A stretch of DNA of 64,000 bases from Mycetohabitans endofungorum (GCF_002927045.1 NZ_PRDW01000012.1:1-64000); one strand, 5' to 3'; shown: positions 8,893-19,781, numbered from the stretch's first letter. A program made the numbers and translations. Notes: a model not told the origin generated them from the sequence alone.

Positions 8893-9802
8893 GCGTGGCG
8901 CAGCAAGGCGACCGTGGTGGTCCGCTCAAGCTTGTGACGGCGCAAACAAAATCCGCGATCACCCGATTGAGTTCGGCCGGCGCGTCTCGATGCGGCGAAT
9001 GGCCGCAGGAGGGCAGCTTGGCCAGCTGCGCGTGGCGGACGTTGTGCTGGATCATATCGATCTGCGCCATCGTGCCGTACTTGTCGTCGTAGCCGTGGAT
9101 CGCCAGCAGGTGGCATTGGATGCGCGGTAGTACGCCGGTGATGTTCCAGTCACGGAACGCCGGATCCAGCCAGATGTCGTTCCAGCCGTAGAATGCGGAA
9201 TCGACATCGTCGTGGTAGCGCGCAAGCTTGCCGCGCAGTCTCTTGCGCTCGTAGTCAATCTTCATTTGCGCGATGCTGTCCACCGATACCTGCTCGACCA
9301 TCACGTGCGGCGCGATGACGACCGCACCGGCCAGTGCGTTAGGAAACGCGCTGGCGTACAGCAACGCGATTGAGCCGCCGTCGCTGTGCCCAATGAGCCA
9401 CATCCGCGCTTGCTCGCTCGCGTCGATGCCTAGCGCATCGAGCAGTGACGGCAGCACGTCGTAAGCTTGCTCGTGCATGAACTGCACGGGCCACTTAACG
9501 CCCGGCTCGCGCGGCGTGGAGCGTCCGTAGCCGGGCCGCGAATAGACCAGTGCGCGCCAGCCGAGCGCGTCGCACAGCGTTTGTGGCCAGTCCCTCCACA
9601 TCGCCACGCTGCCCAGTCCCTCATGCAAGAATACCGCGATCGGCGCGTCGTAGCGCGTGCGGTTCAGCCAACGATACTCGATCTGCAGCGCGCCGTGCGT
9701 CGCGCCGGCGGGCAGCTTCGTTAGCCCGCCATCGGCGGTGACTTGGCCTGGTGTGCCGGCTTCGGCGGTGTGCGCCTTCGCGGAACTTGCGCAATGATGC
9801 AT
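8858..9802 (-). CDS. Alpha/beta hydrolase of the benzoate (box) cluster
   Basis: A 314-residue alpha/beta-hydrolase: HEGLGS oxyanion region, nucleophile elbow GHSDGG, late acid in HGYDDKYG and a C-terminal histidine in CGHSPH. Its ATG at 9802 lies 7 bases beyond the ligase stop, so it is translated with the benzoate-CoA ligase. Homologous hydrolases occur in box clusters of other betaproteobacteria, where they are thought to act on CoA thioesters or ring-opened products; that role is inferred. Its 3' end overlaps the convergent Lrp-type gene by 35 bases. It is cytoplasmic, with no signal peptide. Confidence 0.82.
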   Translation of the reverse strand: MHHCASSAKAHTAEAGTPGQVTADGGLTKLPAGATHGALQIEYRWLNRTRYDAPIAVFLHEGLGSVAMWRDWPQTLCDALGWRALVYSRPGYGRSTPREPGVKWPVQFMHEQAYDVLPSLLDALGIDASEQARMWLIGHSDGGSIALLYASAFPNALAGAVVIAPHVMVEQVSVDSIAQMKIDYERKRLRGKLARYHDDVDSAFYGWNDIWLDPAFRDWNITGVLPRIQCHLLAIHGYDDKYGTMAQIDMIQHNVRHAQLAKLPSCGHSPHRDAPAELNRVIADFVCAVTSLSGPPRSPCCATLTARAATHSCT

Positions 9803-9809
9803 GGAGACC

Positions 9810-11414
<1,605 letters not shown>

Positions 11415-11528
11415 TTTTCCTCCGACAATGACGCGAAAGGGGACCATGACACGCCAACGCGCAAGCGCGCGCACGGCAGGCGCACGAGCGGCGGACCGCC
11501 GCGCATGCCGTGCAGCCTGGTGTGCCAA

Positions 11529-11996
11529 TCAGGCGGGGGAGAATTCGATTGCGCCGTGGGGCAGCAGATACATCACCAGCGCGCGGCCATTCGAGACCGT
11601 TGGTCGATGCCCGCTGCCGGGATCGTAGACGCACCAGCCGGCAGCGTGGCCGTCAAACGTTGCGTTCGGCGTGAGCGGCATGATCAAGTCGATCTCGCCG
11701 TGCGGATGGACGTGATGTGGGCCGGCCACATCGGCCATATCGACGACATCGACGGAGAAGTCGCCAATGCTGGCGTCGGGTTTGAAAATCCGGCCATAAC
11801 GGATGCCTGCGTGTTCGCGGTTGCACATCCAACCCTGTGCAACGCCGGCCCGACAGGCTTGCGCCAACTCGCGGTATTCGGTGCTTTCTGGCGACCAGCG
11901 GGCATTGAGCCAGCTGGCCAGCGCGCCGTCAAGTTCACGTCCGGCCAACGGTTCCGTTACACGCGCGATCATGCGGTGAAAGTCTTGTGGCGACAT
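11529..11996 (-). CDS. DUF4863 family protein (4-hydroxylaminobenzoate lyase-like)
   Basis: A 155-residue protein of the DUF4863 family, related to the PnbB-type 4-hydroxylaminobenzoate lyase and shaped like a small cupin: GPHHVHPHGEIDLIMP holds the metal-ligand-like His/Glu cluster, followed by GHAAGWCVY and GRALVMYLLPHG. The start MSPQDFHRMIARV at 11996 fits the family. It is the first gene of the leftward operon with benzoate-CoA ligase and the hydrolase, which suggests a role in aromatic acid breakdown. The reaction in this pathway is not known. An open frame extends far upstream but has no coding support. Confidence 0.75.
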   Translation of the reverse strand: MSPQDFHRMIARVTEPLAGRELDGALASWLNARWSPESTEYRELAQACRAGVAQGWMCNREHAGIRYGRIFKPDASIGDFSVDVVDMADVAGPHHVHPHGEIDLIMPLTPNATFDGHAAGWCVYDPGSGHRPTVSNGRALVMYLLPHGAIEFSPA

Positions 11997-12102
11997 GCGA
12001 GTCTCCGGGTTAGCGTTGCGGGCGTCGGTCAGCGGCGCCAGTATGCTGCCGTGATGCGATGCCGGTGGCTGGCCACGGTTATCATTCAGTACGATGGGGA
12101 TG

Positions 12103-12131
12103 AAATTAGTCGTTGAGCATGCTGTTGTCAA
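12103..12131 (-). promoter_or_regulatory. Candidate promoter of the leftward DUF4863-bclA-hydrolase operon
   Basis: On the minus strand, TTGACA (12126-12131) and TAATTT (12103-12108) are separated by 17 bases, a good sigma-70 layout about 105 bases upstream of the ATG at 11996. The TATAGTGCA motif begins 5 bases beyond the -35 box. This is a prediction from sequence only. Confidence 0.5.
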
Positions 12132-12141
12132 GCAATATAGT
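12113..12141 (+). promoter_or_regulatory. Candidate boxR promoter
   Basis: TTGAGC (12113-12118), a 17-base spacer and TATAGT (12136-12141) form a sigma-70 promoter 37 bases ahead of the boxR ATG. The -10 box is inside the candidate BoxR operator, which suggests autoregulation. Confidence 0.5.
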
Positions 12142-12147
12142 GCATAT
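12136..12147 (+). promoter_or_regulatory. Candidate BoxR operator in the divergent boxR/bclA region
   Basis: The 12-mer TATAGTGCATAT recurs in reverse orientation ahead of boxC (13207-13218) with one difference. Both copies cover a promoter -10 box. BoxR/BzdR-type repressors are known to recognise TGCA-containing sites and to be released by benzoyl-CoA, so binding here is plausible but inferred. Confidence 0.5.
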
Positions 12148-12177
12148 ATCGTGACAGAGTGACAAGCGTGGCTGAAG

Positions 12178-13143
12178 ATGAAACGCAGTGATACATCGCG
12201 GCTTGCCGATGCGTCCGTGGAGCACGCTCCCGAGTTGCCGGCCAACGACGGTTCGGGTGCCGGACGTGACTCGCGCGATCCGTTCCTAACTGCCATGGGC
12301 GAGCGCGTGCGGTTGCTGCGGGCGCGACGCGGGATGACGCGCAAGAGTCTGGCGGCTGAAACCGGCCTGTCGGAGCGGCATCTAGCGAATTTAGAGTCCG
12401 GCGTCGGTAACGCTTCGGTGCTGGTGTTGCGCCAGATCGCGCTGGCTTTGAACTGCCCGCTCGCGGAAGTGATCGGCGACGAGACCACGTCGTCGGCCGA
12501 ATGGCTATTGATTCGCCAGTTGCTGCACGGGCGTGATCCGGCGTCACTGCAGCGCGCACGCGTGGCGCTCGCTGACTTGTTCGAGCAGGTGCGGCGCGAC
12601 CCTGACCGGAACCATAGGCTCGCGCTGATCGGCTTGCGAGGCGCCGGCAAGTCCACGCTTGGCCGGATGTTGGCGCAAGAGCGCAAGGTGCCGTTTATCG
12701 AGCTAAGCCGGGTGATCGGGCAGTTAGCCGGGGGCTCCCCGTCCGAAATTCACTCGCTATATGGCGCTAACGCGTACCGGCGCTATGAGCATCGCGCACT
12801 GGAGGCGGTGATCGCCGAACATCCGCGCGCGGTGATCGCGACAACGGGCGGCCTTGTGTCAGAGCCGGCCACGTTCAACGTGCTGCTCGCGCATTGCTTC
12901 ACGATATGGCTGCAGGCTAGTCCGGACGAGCATATGCGTCGCGTCATCGCCCAAGGTGATCTGCGCCCAATGTCCGGCAGCAGCGAGGCCATGGAAGATT
13001 TAAAGCGGATTTTGGCGGGGCGCGGTGAGCTGTATGGCCGGGCCGACCTGAACTTCGATACCAGCAACAAGACGTTGGCCGATGCTTATTTGCAGTTGCG
13101 CGATCGGCTGGCCGTACGGCTGTCGGAGGATCATGAATCGTGA
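12178..13143 (+). CDS. boxR: BoxR-type regulator: XRE HTH fused to a shikimate-kinase-like domain
   Basis: A 321-residue regulator. An XRE helix-turn-helix (about 38-95: GERVRLLRARRGMTRKSLAA, then TGLSERHLANLESG) is joined by a linker to a shikimate-kinase-like domain (about 145-315) with Walker A GLRGAGKST at 152-160 and the TTGGLV motif. This architecture is that of BzdR and BoxR from Azoarcus, where the kinase-like domain senses benzoyl-CoA and relieves repression of anaerobic bzd or aerobic box genes. It sits between the two arms of the box cluster. It probably represses both arms and itself. Confidence 0.92.
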   Translation: MKRSDTSRLADASVEHAPELPANDGSGAGRDSRDPFLTAMGERVRLLRARRGMTRKSLAAETGLSERHLANLESGVGNASVLVLRQIALALNCPLAEVIGDETTSSAEWLLIRQLLHGRDPASLQRARVALADLFEQVRRDPDRNHRLALIGLRGAGKSTLGRMLAQERKVPFIELSRVIGQLAGGSPSEIHSLYGANAYRRYEHRALEAVIAEHPRAVIATTGGLVSEPATFNVLLAHCFTIWLQASPDEHMRRVIAQGDLRPMSGSSEAMEDLKRILAGRGELYGRADLNFDTSNKTLADAYLQLRDRLAVRLSEDHES

Positions 13144-13192
13144 GCATCTGAATAATAAAATTGGTCTATGAAGTAAAATTCGTTTTCCGTCT

Positions 13193-13220
13193 TTGAATTG
13201 GTGTTAATGTGCACTATAGT
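13193..13220 (+). promoter_or_regulatory. boxC promoter with overlapping candidate BoxR operator
   Basis: TTGAAT (13193-13198), 16 bases, then TATAGT (13215-13220) make a sigma-70 promoter 40 bases ahead of the boxC ATG. The inverted copy of the TATAGTGCA motif (ATGTGCACTATA, 13207-13218) overlaps the -10 box, so a bound repressor would block polymerase. Confidence 0.55.
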
Positions 13221-13260
13221 TCAAAAAAACAATCGTGTACTGCCTTGTTCGGAGACGCCT

Positions 13261-14931
13261 ATGGCCACGCTGGAACCCGTTGCTGCTCCCGTCGACTTTC
13301 GTACCGATCCGTCGCGCTACAAGCACTGGAAGCTGTGCTTCGACGGTCCAGTGGCGACGCTGGCGCTCGATGTGGACGAGGAGGGTGGCATTTGCAGCGG
13401 CTATAAGCTCAAACTCAATTCCTACGATCTGGGCGTGGACATCGAGCTGCACGATGCATTGCAGCGTATCCGCTTCGAGCACCCCGAGATACGCGCCGTC
13501 GTGCTCACGAGCAGCAAAGAGCGGGTGTTTAGCTCCGGCGCGAACATTTTCATGCTCGGCATGTCATCGCATGCGTGGAAGGTCAACTTCTGCAAGTTCA
13601 CCAATGAAACCCGCAACGGCATCGAGGATGCATCGCGCCATTCGGGGCTGAAGTTTTTGGCCGCCGTGAATGGTGCGTGCGCCGGTGGTGGCTACGAGCT
13701 AGCGATGGCTTGCGACGAGATCTGGCTCGTTGATGACCGGGCATCGTCTGTCGCGTTGCCGGAGGTGCCGCTGCTTGGCGTGCTGCCTGGCACCGGTGGC
13801 CTCACGCGGCTGACCGACAAGCGCAAGGTCAGACACGACCGGGCCGATTTGTTCTGCACTGTGGTGGAGGGCATTCGAGGCGAGCGCGCGAAACAATGGC
13901 GGTTGGTCGACGAGGTGGTCAAGCCTAGCCAGTTTGAGCAGGCAGTCAAGGCGCGCGCGCTTGAACTGGCGGCACAAAGCGATCGTCCCTGCGACGCGCG
14001 GGGCGTCGCATTGACCCCGATCGAGCGCAGCACCCGCGACGACGGCATCGCGTACCAGACGCTCGAGGTCACGCTGGACCGGGCCGCGCGCATCGCGACG
14101 TTGACCGCGAAGGCGCCGTGTGGGCCGCAGCCCGCGGACATTGATGCGATCGTTGCGGCCGGGGCCAACTGGTGGCCGCTGCGGTTCGGCCGCGAATTGG
14201 ATGATGCGATCCTGTCGCTGCGCACGAACGAAGGCGAGATTGGCACGTGGATCCTAAGGACATCGGGCGATGCGCGGGCTGTGCTCGACGTCGATGCCGC
14301 GCTCGTGAGCCATCGCGATCATTGGTTCGTGCGCGAGACGATGGGCTTGCTGCGTCGCACGCTGGCGCGCATCGACGTGTCATCGCGATCGTTGTTCGCG
14401 CTGATTGAATCCGGGTCATGCTTTGTCGGCATACTCGCCGAACTCGCGTTCGCGGCGGACCGCTCATACATGCAGGCGCTGCCGGACAACCCGTCGCAGC
14501 AGCCGGCGATCATGCTGTCTGAGGCCAATTTCGGCCTGTACCCCATGGTCACGCGGCAGTCGCGGCTGGCGCGGCGCTTCTACGGCGACGACGCGTTGTT
14601 CGAGGCGCTGCGCGACAAGATCGGTATGCCGGTCGATCCGCTGGAGGCAGAACGACTGGGTCTAGTCACCGCTGCGCCCGACGACCTGGACTGGCCCGAT
14701 GAGATCCGCATCGCGCTCGAGGAACGCGCCGCGATGTCGCCGGATGCGTTGACCGGCCTGGAGGCCAACCTGCGCTTTAACGGGCCCGAAACGATGGAGT
14801 CGCGGATCTTCGGACGTCTCAGTGCATGGCAGAACTGGATTTTCAATCGCCCGAACGCGGCCGGCGACAAAGGTGCGTTGAAGGCCTATGGTAAGGGCGC
14901 TAAGCCTCAGTTCGACGTCGGCCGCGTTTGA
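13261..14931 (+). CDS. boxC: Benzoyl-CoA-dihydrodiol lyase
   Basis: A 556-residue crotonase-superfamily enzyme that hydrolytically opens the ring of 2,3-epoxybenzoyl-CoA to 3,4-dehydroadipyl-CoA semialdehyde plus formate. The first half carries the crotonase core (SSGANIFMLGMSSHAWKVNF, NGACAGGGYELAMACDEIWL, PEVPLLGVLPGTGGLTRL), and the second half is the repeat unique to BoxC. The length is typical. ATG 13261 has GGAG about 8 bases upstream. It is the first gene of the boxCBA operon. It acts in the cytoplasm on the BoxAB product. Confidence 0.95.
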   Translation: MATLEPVAAPVDFRTDPSRYKHWKLCFDGPVATLALDVDEEGGICSGYKLKLNSYDLGVDIELHDALQRIRFEHPEIRAVVLTSSKERVFSSGANIFMLGMSSHAWKVNFCKFTNETRNGIEDASRHSGLKFLAAVNGACAGGGYELAMACDEIWLVDDRASSVALPEVPLLGVLPGTGGLTRLTDKRKVRHDRADLFCTVVEGIRGERAKQWRLVDEVVKPSQFEQAVKARALELAAQSDRPCDARGVALTPIERSTRDDGIAYQTLEVTLDRAARIATLTAKAPCGPQPADIDAIVAAGANWWPLRFGRELDDAILSLRTNEGEIGTWILRTSGDARAVLDVDAALVSHRDHWFVRETMGLLRRTLARIDVSSRSLFALIESGSCFVGILAELAFAADRSYMQALPDNPSQQPAIMLSEANFGLYPMVTRQSRLARRFYGDDALFEALRDKIGMPVDPLEAERLGLVTAAPDDLDWPDEIRIALEERAAMSPDALTGLEANLRFNGPETMESRIFGRLSAWQNWIFNRPNAAGDKGALKAYGKGAKPQFDVGRV

Positions 14932-14981
14932 GGCGAGTTGCTGGCGCACGCATGCAACGTTTTTTGATCAAGGAATCGATC

Positions 14982-16409
14982 ATGTCTTCGATCAACTACA
15001 GCGACAAGATCCCCAACAACGTCAACCTGGCCGATGACCGCGTGTTGCAGCGCGCGCTCGAGCAGTGGCAACCGAATTTTTTGTCGTGGTGGAATGACAT
15101 GGGGCCATACGGCAGTCAACTCGACGACGTCTACCTACGCACCGCGGTGAGCGTCGAGCCCGGCGGCTGGGCCCATTTCGACTATGTCAGAATGCCAGAT
15201 TACCGGTGGGGTATTTTTTTGGCGCCTGGCGAGCCCGATCGTAAGATCCACTTCGGCGAGCACCGCGGCGAGGCGGCGTGGCAGGACGTGCCCGGCGAGC
15301 ATCGCGCGCACCTGCGGCGCATCATCGTCACGCAGGGCGATACTGAGCCCGCGTCAGTCGAGCAGCAGCGGCACCTCGGGCTAACCGCGCCGTCGCTGTA
15401 CGATTTGCGTAACCTGTTTCAGGTCAACGTCGAGGAAGGCCGGCACCTGTGGGCGATGGTGTACCTGCTACACCGCTATTTCGGTCGCGACGGCCGCGAG
15501 GAAGCGGAGGCGCTGCTGGAGCGCCGCTCCGGCGACGAAAATAATCCTCGCATCCTTGGCGCGTTCAACGAACGCACGCCGGACTGGCTGGCGTTTTTCA
15601 TGTTCACGTACTTCACCGATCGCGATGGCAAGTTCCAACTGTCGGCGCTGGCCGAATCGGGCTTCGATCCGCTGGCCCGCACGACCCGCTTCATGCTGGC
15701 GGAGGAGGCGCACCATATGTTTGTCGGCGAGTCTGGCGTGTCGCGGGTGATTCAGCGTACCGCCCAGGTCATGAACGCGCTGCGTACAGACGATGTGAGT
15801 GCACTGCGGGCGGCGGGCGTGATCGACTTGCCGACAATCCAGCGCTATCTGAACTTCCATTACTCGGTGACCATCGACCTGTTCGGCGCAGACCAATCAT
15901 CCAATGCCGCGGCGTTCTACTCACTAGGCCTGAAGGGGCGTTTTGAGGAAAGCAAGCGGGATGACGATCATCGGCTCGATACACAGCACTACCGGCTGCT
16001 CGACGTGCGCGACGCTCAACTGGTCGAGCGCGAGGTGCCGATGCTCAACGCGATGAATGAAGTGCTGCGTGACGACTATATCAAGGACTCGATGGCCGGC
16101 GTTAACCGTTGGAACAAGGTGTTGGAGAAGGCGGGCATCGAGTCGAGACTGAGTGTGCCGCACAAGGCATTCAACCGCAAGATCGGCTCGTTTGCCGGCG
16201 TGCGCGTGTCGTCGGACGGTCGGGTGATCGACGAAGCCGAATGGGCGGCCAACGAGGCGAGTTGGCTGCCGACGCCGGAGGATCGCGCGTTCGTGGCCTC
16301 GCTGATGGGCCGCGTGGTCGAGCCGGGCCGGTTCGCAAACTGGATCGCGCCGCCGGCGATGGGCATCAACCGGCAGCCCATCGACTTCGAATATGTCAGG
16401 TTCAATTGA
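14982..16409 (+). CDS. boxB: Benzoyl-CoA 2,3-epoxidase, oxygenase subunit
   Basis: A 475-residue class I di-iron oxygenase that epoxidises benzoyl-CoA with O2 and electrons from BoxA. The residues expected to bind iron are all visible: Glu122, Glu152 and His155 (EEGRH), Asp213, Glu242 and His245 (EEAHH), the Azoarcus BoxB pattern shifted by two. The start [16 protein letters not shown] at ATG 14982 is family-typical; the frame is open upstream but uncoupled. It lies 50 bases after boxC and its 3' end overlaps the longest boxA reading. Confidence 0.95.
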   Translation: MSSINYSDKIPNNVNLADDRVLQRALEQWQPNFLSWWNDMGPYGSQLDDVYLRTAVSVEPGGWAHFDYVRMPDYRWGIFLAPGEPDRKIHFGEHRGEAAWQDVPGEHRAHLRRIIVTQGDTEPASVEQQRHLGLTAPSLYDLRNLFQVNVEEGRHLWAMVYLLHRYFGRDGREEAEALLERRSGDENNPRILGAFNERTPDWLAFFMFTYFTDRDGKFQLSALAESGFDPLARTTRFMLAEEAHHMFVGESGVSRVIQRTAQVMNALRTDDVSALRAAGVIDLPTIQRYLNFHYSVTIDLFGADQSSNAAAFYSLGLKGRFEESKRDDDHRLDTQHYRLLDVRDAQLVEREVPMLNAMNEVLRDDYIKDSMAGVNRWNKVLEKAGIESRLSVPHKAFNRKIGSFAGVRVSSDGRVIDEAEWAANEASWLPTPEDRAFVASLMGRVVEPGRFANWIAPPAMGINRQPIDFEYVRFN

Positions 16410-17643
16410 CCGCTGGAATGCGCCGGCGCCAATGGCTATGCTGAATCAACACTTGATCGATCCGCAGATTTGCATCCGTTGCAACACGTGCGAGGAGACG
16501 TGCCCGAATGATGCGATCACGCACGATGCGAACAACTATGTCGTGAAGGCGCAGGTCTGCAATGGCTGCATGGCGTGTGTGCCGCCGTGTCCGACCGGCG
16601 CGATCGACAATTGGCGCCAAGTGTCCGAGGCCGATGCGTACAGTATCGACGCCCAGTTTGCCTGGGACGAACTCCCGTCTCAACAGTCGACCGCCCAGCA
16701 GGGCGCCGGCGTGAGCGTCCCGCACCGGTTGGAACATTTGTTGGATAGCGGCAGCGACGTGCTGCGGGGCGCCAGTGCGCCGCCGTGGTCGGCGGCCAGA
16801 CCACATGTGAACTTATATACACAGAATGCGCCTGCTACGGCAGTCGTGGCGGGCAACTATCGCTTGACGAACGAGACTGCCGACAGCGACATCCATCACA
16901 TCGTGCTGGACTTTGGCACGACGTTCTTCCCCGTACTCGAAGGCCAATCGATCGGTGTCGTGCCGCCGGGCGCTGCGCCCAACGGCAGGCCGTACCACGC
17001 TCGCCAATATTCGCTGGCCAACCCGCGCGACGGAGAACGGCGCGGCTGCAATAACGTATCGCTCACGGTCAAGCGCGTGATCCGCGATCACGATGGCAAC
17101 CCTGCCCGCGGCGTGTGTTCGAATTACTTGTGCGATCTGCGCAAAGGTGACCGGTTGGCGGTGATCGGTCCATTCGGCAGTACGTTCCTGATGCCGAACC
17201 ATCCCGGTTCACACCTATTGATGATCTGCACCGGCACGGGCGCCGCGCCGATGCGTGCGATGACCGAATATCGCCGCCGACATCAATGCGACGGCGCGGC
17301 CGGCCGGCTGATGCTGTTCTTTGGCGCACGCACGCCGCAGGAGTTGCCGTATTTCGGGCCGCTGACGAATTTGCCCAAGGGTTTCATCGATGCCGACCTT
17401 GCGTTCTCGCGCGTGCCGGGACGGCCGAAGCGGTACGTGCAGGATGCCCTGCGCGAAAGAGCGGCTGACGTGGGACCATGGCTGGCGGACCGCAATACCC
17501 ATGTCTATGTGTGCGGCCTGAAGGGAATGGAAGAAGGGGTGTTGCTCGCGCTTAGGGACATTGCACAGCGCCATGGATTGGATTGGCAGCGGGTATGGGC
17601 CGACCTCAGACGTGAAGGACGCCTGCATTTGGAAACCTATTAA
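16393..17643 (+). CDS. boxA: Benzoyl-CoA 2,3-epoxidase, reductase subunit
   Basis: About 410 residues. An N-terminal 2[4Fe-4S] ferredoxin domain has eight cysteines ([12 protein letters not shown] and [12 protein letters not shown]). A linker leads to a ferredoxin-NADP reductase-like half with the FAD motif RQYSLANP and the NADPH-binding GTGAAPMRA. It passes electrons from NADPH to BoxB. ATG 16393 overlaps boxB by 17 bases; ATGs at 16432 and 16438 are also possible and closer to the usual N-terminus. It is the last gene of the boxCBA operon and is followed by a hairpin. No boxD (semialdehyde dehydrogenase) follows. Confidence 0.93.
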   Translation: MSGSIDRWNAPAPMAMLNQHLIDPQICIRCNTCEETCPNDAITHDANNYVVKAQVCNGCMACVPPCPTGAIDNWRQVSEADAYSIDAQFAWDELPSQQSTAQQGAGVSVPHRLEHLLDSGSDVLRGASAPPWSAARPHVNLYTQNAPATAVVAGNYRLTNETADSDIHHIVLDFGTTFFPVLEGQSIGVVPPGAAPNGRPYHARQYSLANPRDGERRGCNNVSLTVKRVIRDHDGNPARGVCSNYLCDLRKGDRLAVIGPFGSTFLMPNHPGSHLLMICTGTGAAPMRAMTEYRRRHQCDGAAGRLMLFFGARTPQELPYFGPLTNLPKGFIDADLAFSRVPGRPKRYVQDALRERAADVGPWLADRNTHVYVCGLKGMEEGVLLALRDIAQRHGLDWQRVWADLRREGRLHLETY

Positions 17644-17654
17644 TCGGCGGCGAC

Positions 17655-17671
17655 CGCGCTACGTTAGCGCG
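17655..17671 (+). terminator. Hairpin after boxA
   Basis: A perfect 7-bp stem (CGCGCTA/TAGCGCG) with a 3-base loop begins 12 bases after the boxA stop. There is no U-run, so it may be a weak terminator or a 3'-end protector. Confidence 0.4.
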
Positions 17672-17845
17672 CCCCATGTCGCGATGAGACGGTAAATTCG
17701 ACTGTTGACCGGCGCGCTCAATCTATCCATGTGTAGCGACCGGGGAAAATTTACCGTTGTGCGTCGACAAAGGAACGTATGGCTTTTACCGCTTGTCTGT
17801 TCATCGCCGGGGCGGTGAGCCTGCGGCATCATTTGACGGAGAATC

Positions 17846-18124
17846 ATGAACAAACAGGAACTCATCGATGCGGTCGCAGTGGCGACCGGCACCAGCAAGA
17901 CGGCGATTGCTGACACGATCGATGCGATCATTGGTACCGTGACCACGACGGTTGCCAACGGCGAAGCCGTGCAATTGATCGGATTCGGCACGTTCGGCAC
18001 GGGCGCCCGGGCAGCGCGTATCGGCCGCAATCCGGCAACGGGGGCGCAAATGCAGATCGATGCAGCCAAGACCGTCAAGTTCACCCCCGGCAAGGCGTTC
18101 AAGGACGCGGTGAACGCCGCGTGA
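17846..18124 (+). CDS. hupB: DNA-binding protein HU
   Basis: A 92-residue histone-like protein: [20 protein letters not shown] start, the [21 protein letters not shown] beta-arm, and the [12 protein letters not shown] ending. It bends DNA non-specifically as a dimer in the nucleoid. The ATG follows GGAGAA. This HU lacks most of the basic residues of typical arms (it has [10 protein letters not shown]), as seen in some Burkholderia HU paralogues. It stands alone, ahead of a hairpin at 18137-18156 (CGCAGG/CCTGCG). Confidence 0.93.
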   Translation: MNKQELIDAVAVATGTSKTAIADTIDAIIGTVTTTVANGEAVQLIGFGTFGTGARAARIGRNPATGAQMQIDAAKTVKFTPGKAFKDAVNAA

Positions 18125-18163
18125 CGCCGCGCTGCTCGCAGGCATGTCTACCTGCGCTCGATG

Positions 18164-18367
18164 TCAAAACAGCTGCTTACCCAGGCCGGACAGGCTGATC
18201 CATTTGACCGTGCTTCTCAACGTCCGCCCTGTTTCATCGATCGATTCGATCATCGCGCGCTGTCCGCGGGCTTCGGCGACGACGCGCACGATCCGCTGTC
18301 GATAGCGCATCAGCGCGCCGATAGGCGGACATTCGATGTTCTTTCGTCTTTTGACGGGCTTGGGCAT
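18164..18367 (-). CDS. Short basic protein of unknown function
   Basis: About 67 residues starting MPKPVKRRKN, with a compact beta-rich-looking core (RYRQRIVRVVAEARGQRAMI, then DETGRTLRSTVKWISL). Codon use on this strand is strongly GC at third positions, as in real genes of this window, whereas the opposite frame is not convincing. No Shine-Dalgarno site is obvious, and an in-frame TTG exists 24 bases upstream. I do not recognise a characterised family. It fills the space between hupB and livF. Confidence 0.45.
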   Translation of the reverse strand: MPKPVKRRKNIECPPIGALMRYRQRIVRVVAEARGQRAMIESIDETGRTLRSTVKWISLSGLGKQLF

Positions 18368-18568
18368 ACGGGCGAGGATGCGAGCAGGCAAACGCGGCCG
18401 GATTATCGCACGCTCATCGATAGCCTGGCGGCCATTTCGGCCGGCGCGGTCGCACGTCGGGTCCCGCGCAAGCTGTCTTCATCGCAGGCCCGAGTCCCAT
18501 CGACGGACGCCGATCGCGTCCCGCTGCGGGCATTGTTCGATTGCGCAAGTTATTTTGGGGGAGGAGTG

Positions 18569-19270
18569 ATGCTCAGGCTGGAGCAGGTGCACACGCACTA
18601 CGGCGCAATCGAGGCGCTCTCGGGGGTGTCGCTGGAGGTCCGGCGCGGCGGGATCGTCACGCTGATCGGTAGCAACGGGGCGGGTAAGACAACGCTGATG
18701 ATGACCGTATGCGGCACGCCACGGGCATCGAGTGGGCGGGTGCTGTTCGATGGGCAGGACATCACGGCACTGCCCACGCACGAGATTATGCGTATGGGAC
18801 TGGCGATTTCGCCGGAAGGAAGGCGCGTGTTTTTAGGCCTGACCGTCCTCGAAAATCTGAAGATGGGGGGCTTCTTCGCGAGCCGGCATGAGATCGACGC
18901 AGGGCTTGCGCACGTGTACAAGCTCTTTCCACAACTGGAGCGCCGCATGCACCAGCGCGCGGGCACAATGTCGGGTGGCGAGCAGCAAATGCTGGCTATC
19001 GGGCGCGCGCTAATGAGCCGGCCCCGATTGCTGTTACTGGATGAGCCCACGCTTGGGCTTGCGCCACTGGTGATCGCGCAGATCTTCGATATCATTCGCG
19101 CGATTCGCGACGAGGGCGTGACGGTGTTTCTGGTCGAGCAGAACGCGAACAAGGCACTGCAGGTGGCCGATCGCGGCTACGTATTGGAAACCGGCCGCGT
19201 GATGCTGGCCGATACCGGCGCGAATCTGCTGGCCAACGAACGCGTCAAAAACGCGTACCTCGGCGGCTGA
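18569..19270 (+). CDS. livF: Branched-chain amino acid-type ABC transporter ATP-binding protein (LivF family)
   Basis: A 233-residue ABC ATPase: Walker A GSNGAGKTT, signature MSGGEQQ, Walker B LLLLDEPTLGLAP, and the LivF-typical FLVEQN switch and YVLETGR ending. ATG 18569 follows the strong site GGGGGAGGAG; the longer frame upstream is spurious. LivF normally works with LivG, two permeases and a binding protein, none of which is here. In many box clusters a Liv-type transporter imports benzoate, so this may be the survivor of such a set. That is an inference from position. Confidence 0.88.
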   Translation: MLRLEQVHTHYGAIEALSGVSLEVRRGGIVTLIGSNGAGKTTLMMTVCGTPRASSGRVLFDGQDITALPTHEIMRMGLAISPEGRRVFLGLTVLENLKMGGFFASRHEIDAGLAHVYKLFPQLERRMHQRAGTMSGGEQQMLAIGRALMSRPRLLLLDEPTLGLAPLVIAQIFDIIRAIRDEGVTVFLVEQNANKALQVADRGYVLETGRVMLADTGANLLANERVKNAYLGG

Positions 19271-19282
19271 TCGCGCGGCGCG

Positions 19283-19354
19283 CCTGACGGCACGATCACA
19301 CCTGACGGCACGGCCACATCCGGCGGCACGGTCACACCCGGTGGCACGGCCACG
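19283..19354 (+). repeat. Four imperfect tandem 18-bp repeats
   Basis: The units start at 19283, 19301, 19319 and 19337 (consensus about CCTGACGGCACGGTCACA). They fill the convergent gap between livF and rnk. The period of 18 keeps a reading frame on either strand, but no supported gene covers it. Confidence 0.7.
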
Positions 19355-19379
19355 CCGCCGGACCGGTGCGGCCACGTGG

Positions 19380-19781
19380 TCAAAGCCGATAGTCGCCAGC
19401 CGCCTCGGGCTGGAACACGATCTGCTCGACCTTTAGCGTTTGCGGTGCCCCGCTAGGGGGCGTCACACGCAATTCGTCGCCCGGTGTCGCGCCGAGCAGC
19501 GCGAGGCCGACCGGCGAGAACACGTTCAACCGTCCTTGCGAGAAGTCGGCGTCCGGTGGGTAGACGACGGTCCACGTCATGTGTTCGCCGGACGACGGAT
19601 TCGACAGCGTCACAGTCGAATTCATCGTGACGACGCTCGGGTCGATGTTGGTGGCCTCGACCACGGCCGCGCGCTCGAGCAGGGCGTCGAGCATCGCCTG
19701 GTAGCCGGATTGTGGGCTCGCTTGCGCCGCATGGCGCTCGAGTCGGCCGACGTCGGTTTCTGTCAAATAGCAGGTCTTCAT
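19380..19781 (-). CDS. rnk: Rnk-type nucleoside diphosphate kinase regulator (GreA/GreB C-terminal domain)
   Basis: A 133-residue protein starting MKTCYLTETDVGRLERHA at ATG 19781 behind GGAG. The N-terminal part is the short helical Rnk segment, and the C-terminal 75 residues are the GreA/GreB-type domain (GEHMTWTVVYPPDADF, SPVGLALLGATPGDE). Rnk binds RNA polymerase near the secondary channel and was named for its effect on nucleoside diphosphate kinase. The gene is monocistronic and convergent with livF. Confidence 0.85.
   Translation of the reverse strand: MKTCYLTETDVGRLERHAAQASPQSGYQAMLDALLERAAVVEATNIDPSVVTMNSTVTLSNPSSGEHMTWTVVYPPDADFSQGRLNVFSPVGLALLGATPGDELRVTPPSGAPQTLKVEQIVFQPEAAGDYRL

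Noticed and set aside
11997-12686. A 230-residue extension ahead of the DUF4863 protein
   Set aside because: It runs antisense through the promoter region and boxR; the family starts at MSPQDF.
18161-18568. 136 extra residues ahead of LivF
   Set aside because: A strong ribosome site marks ATG 18569, and the added part has no LivF similarity; the opposite strand reads better.
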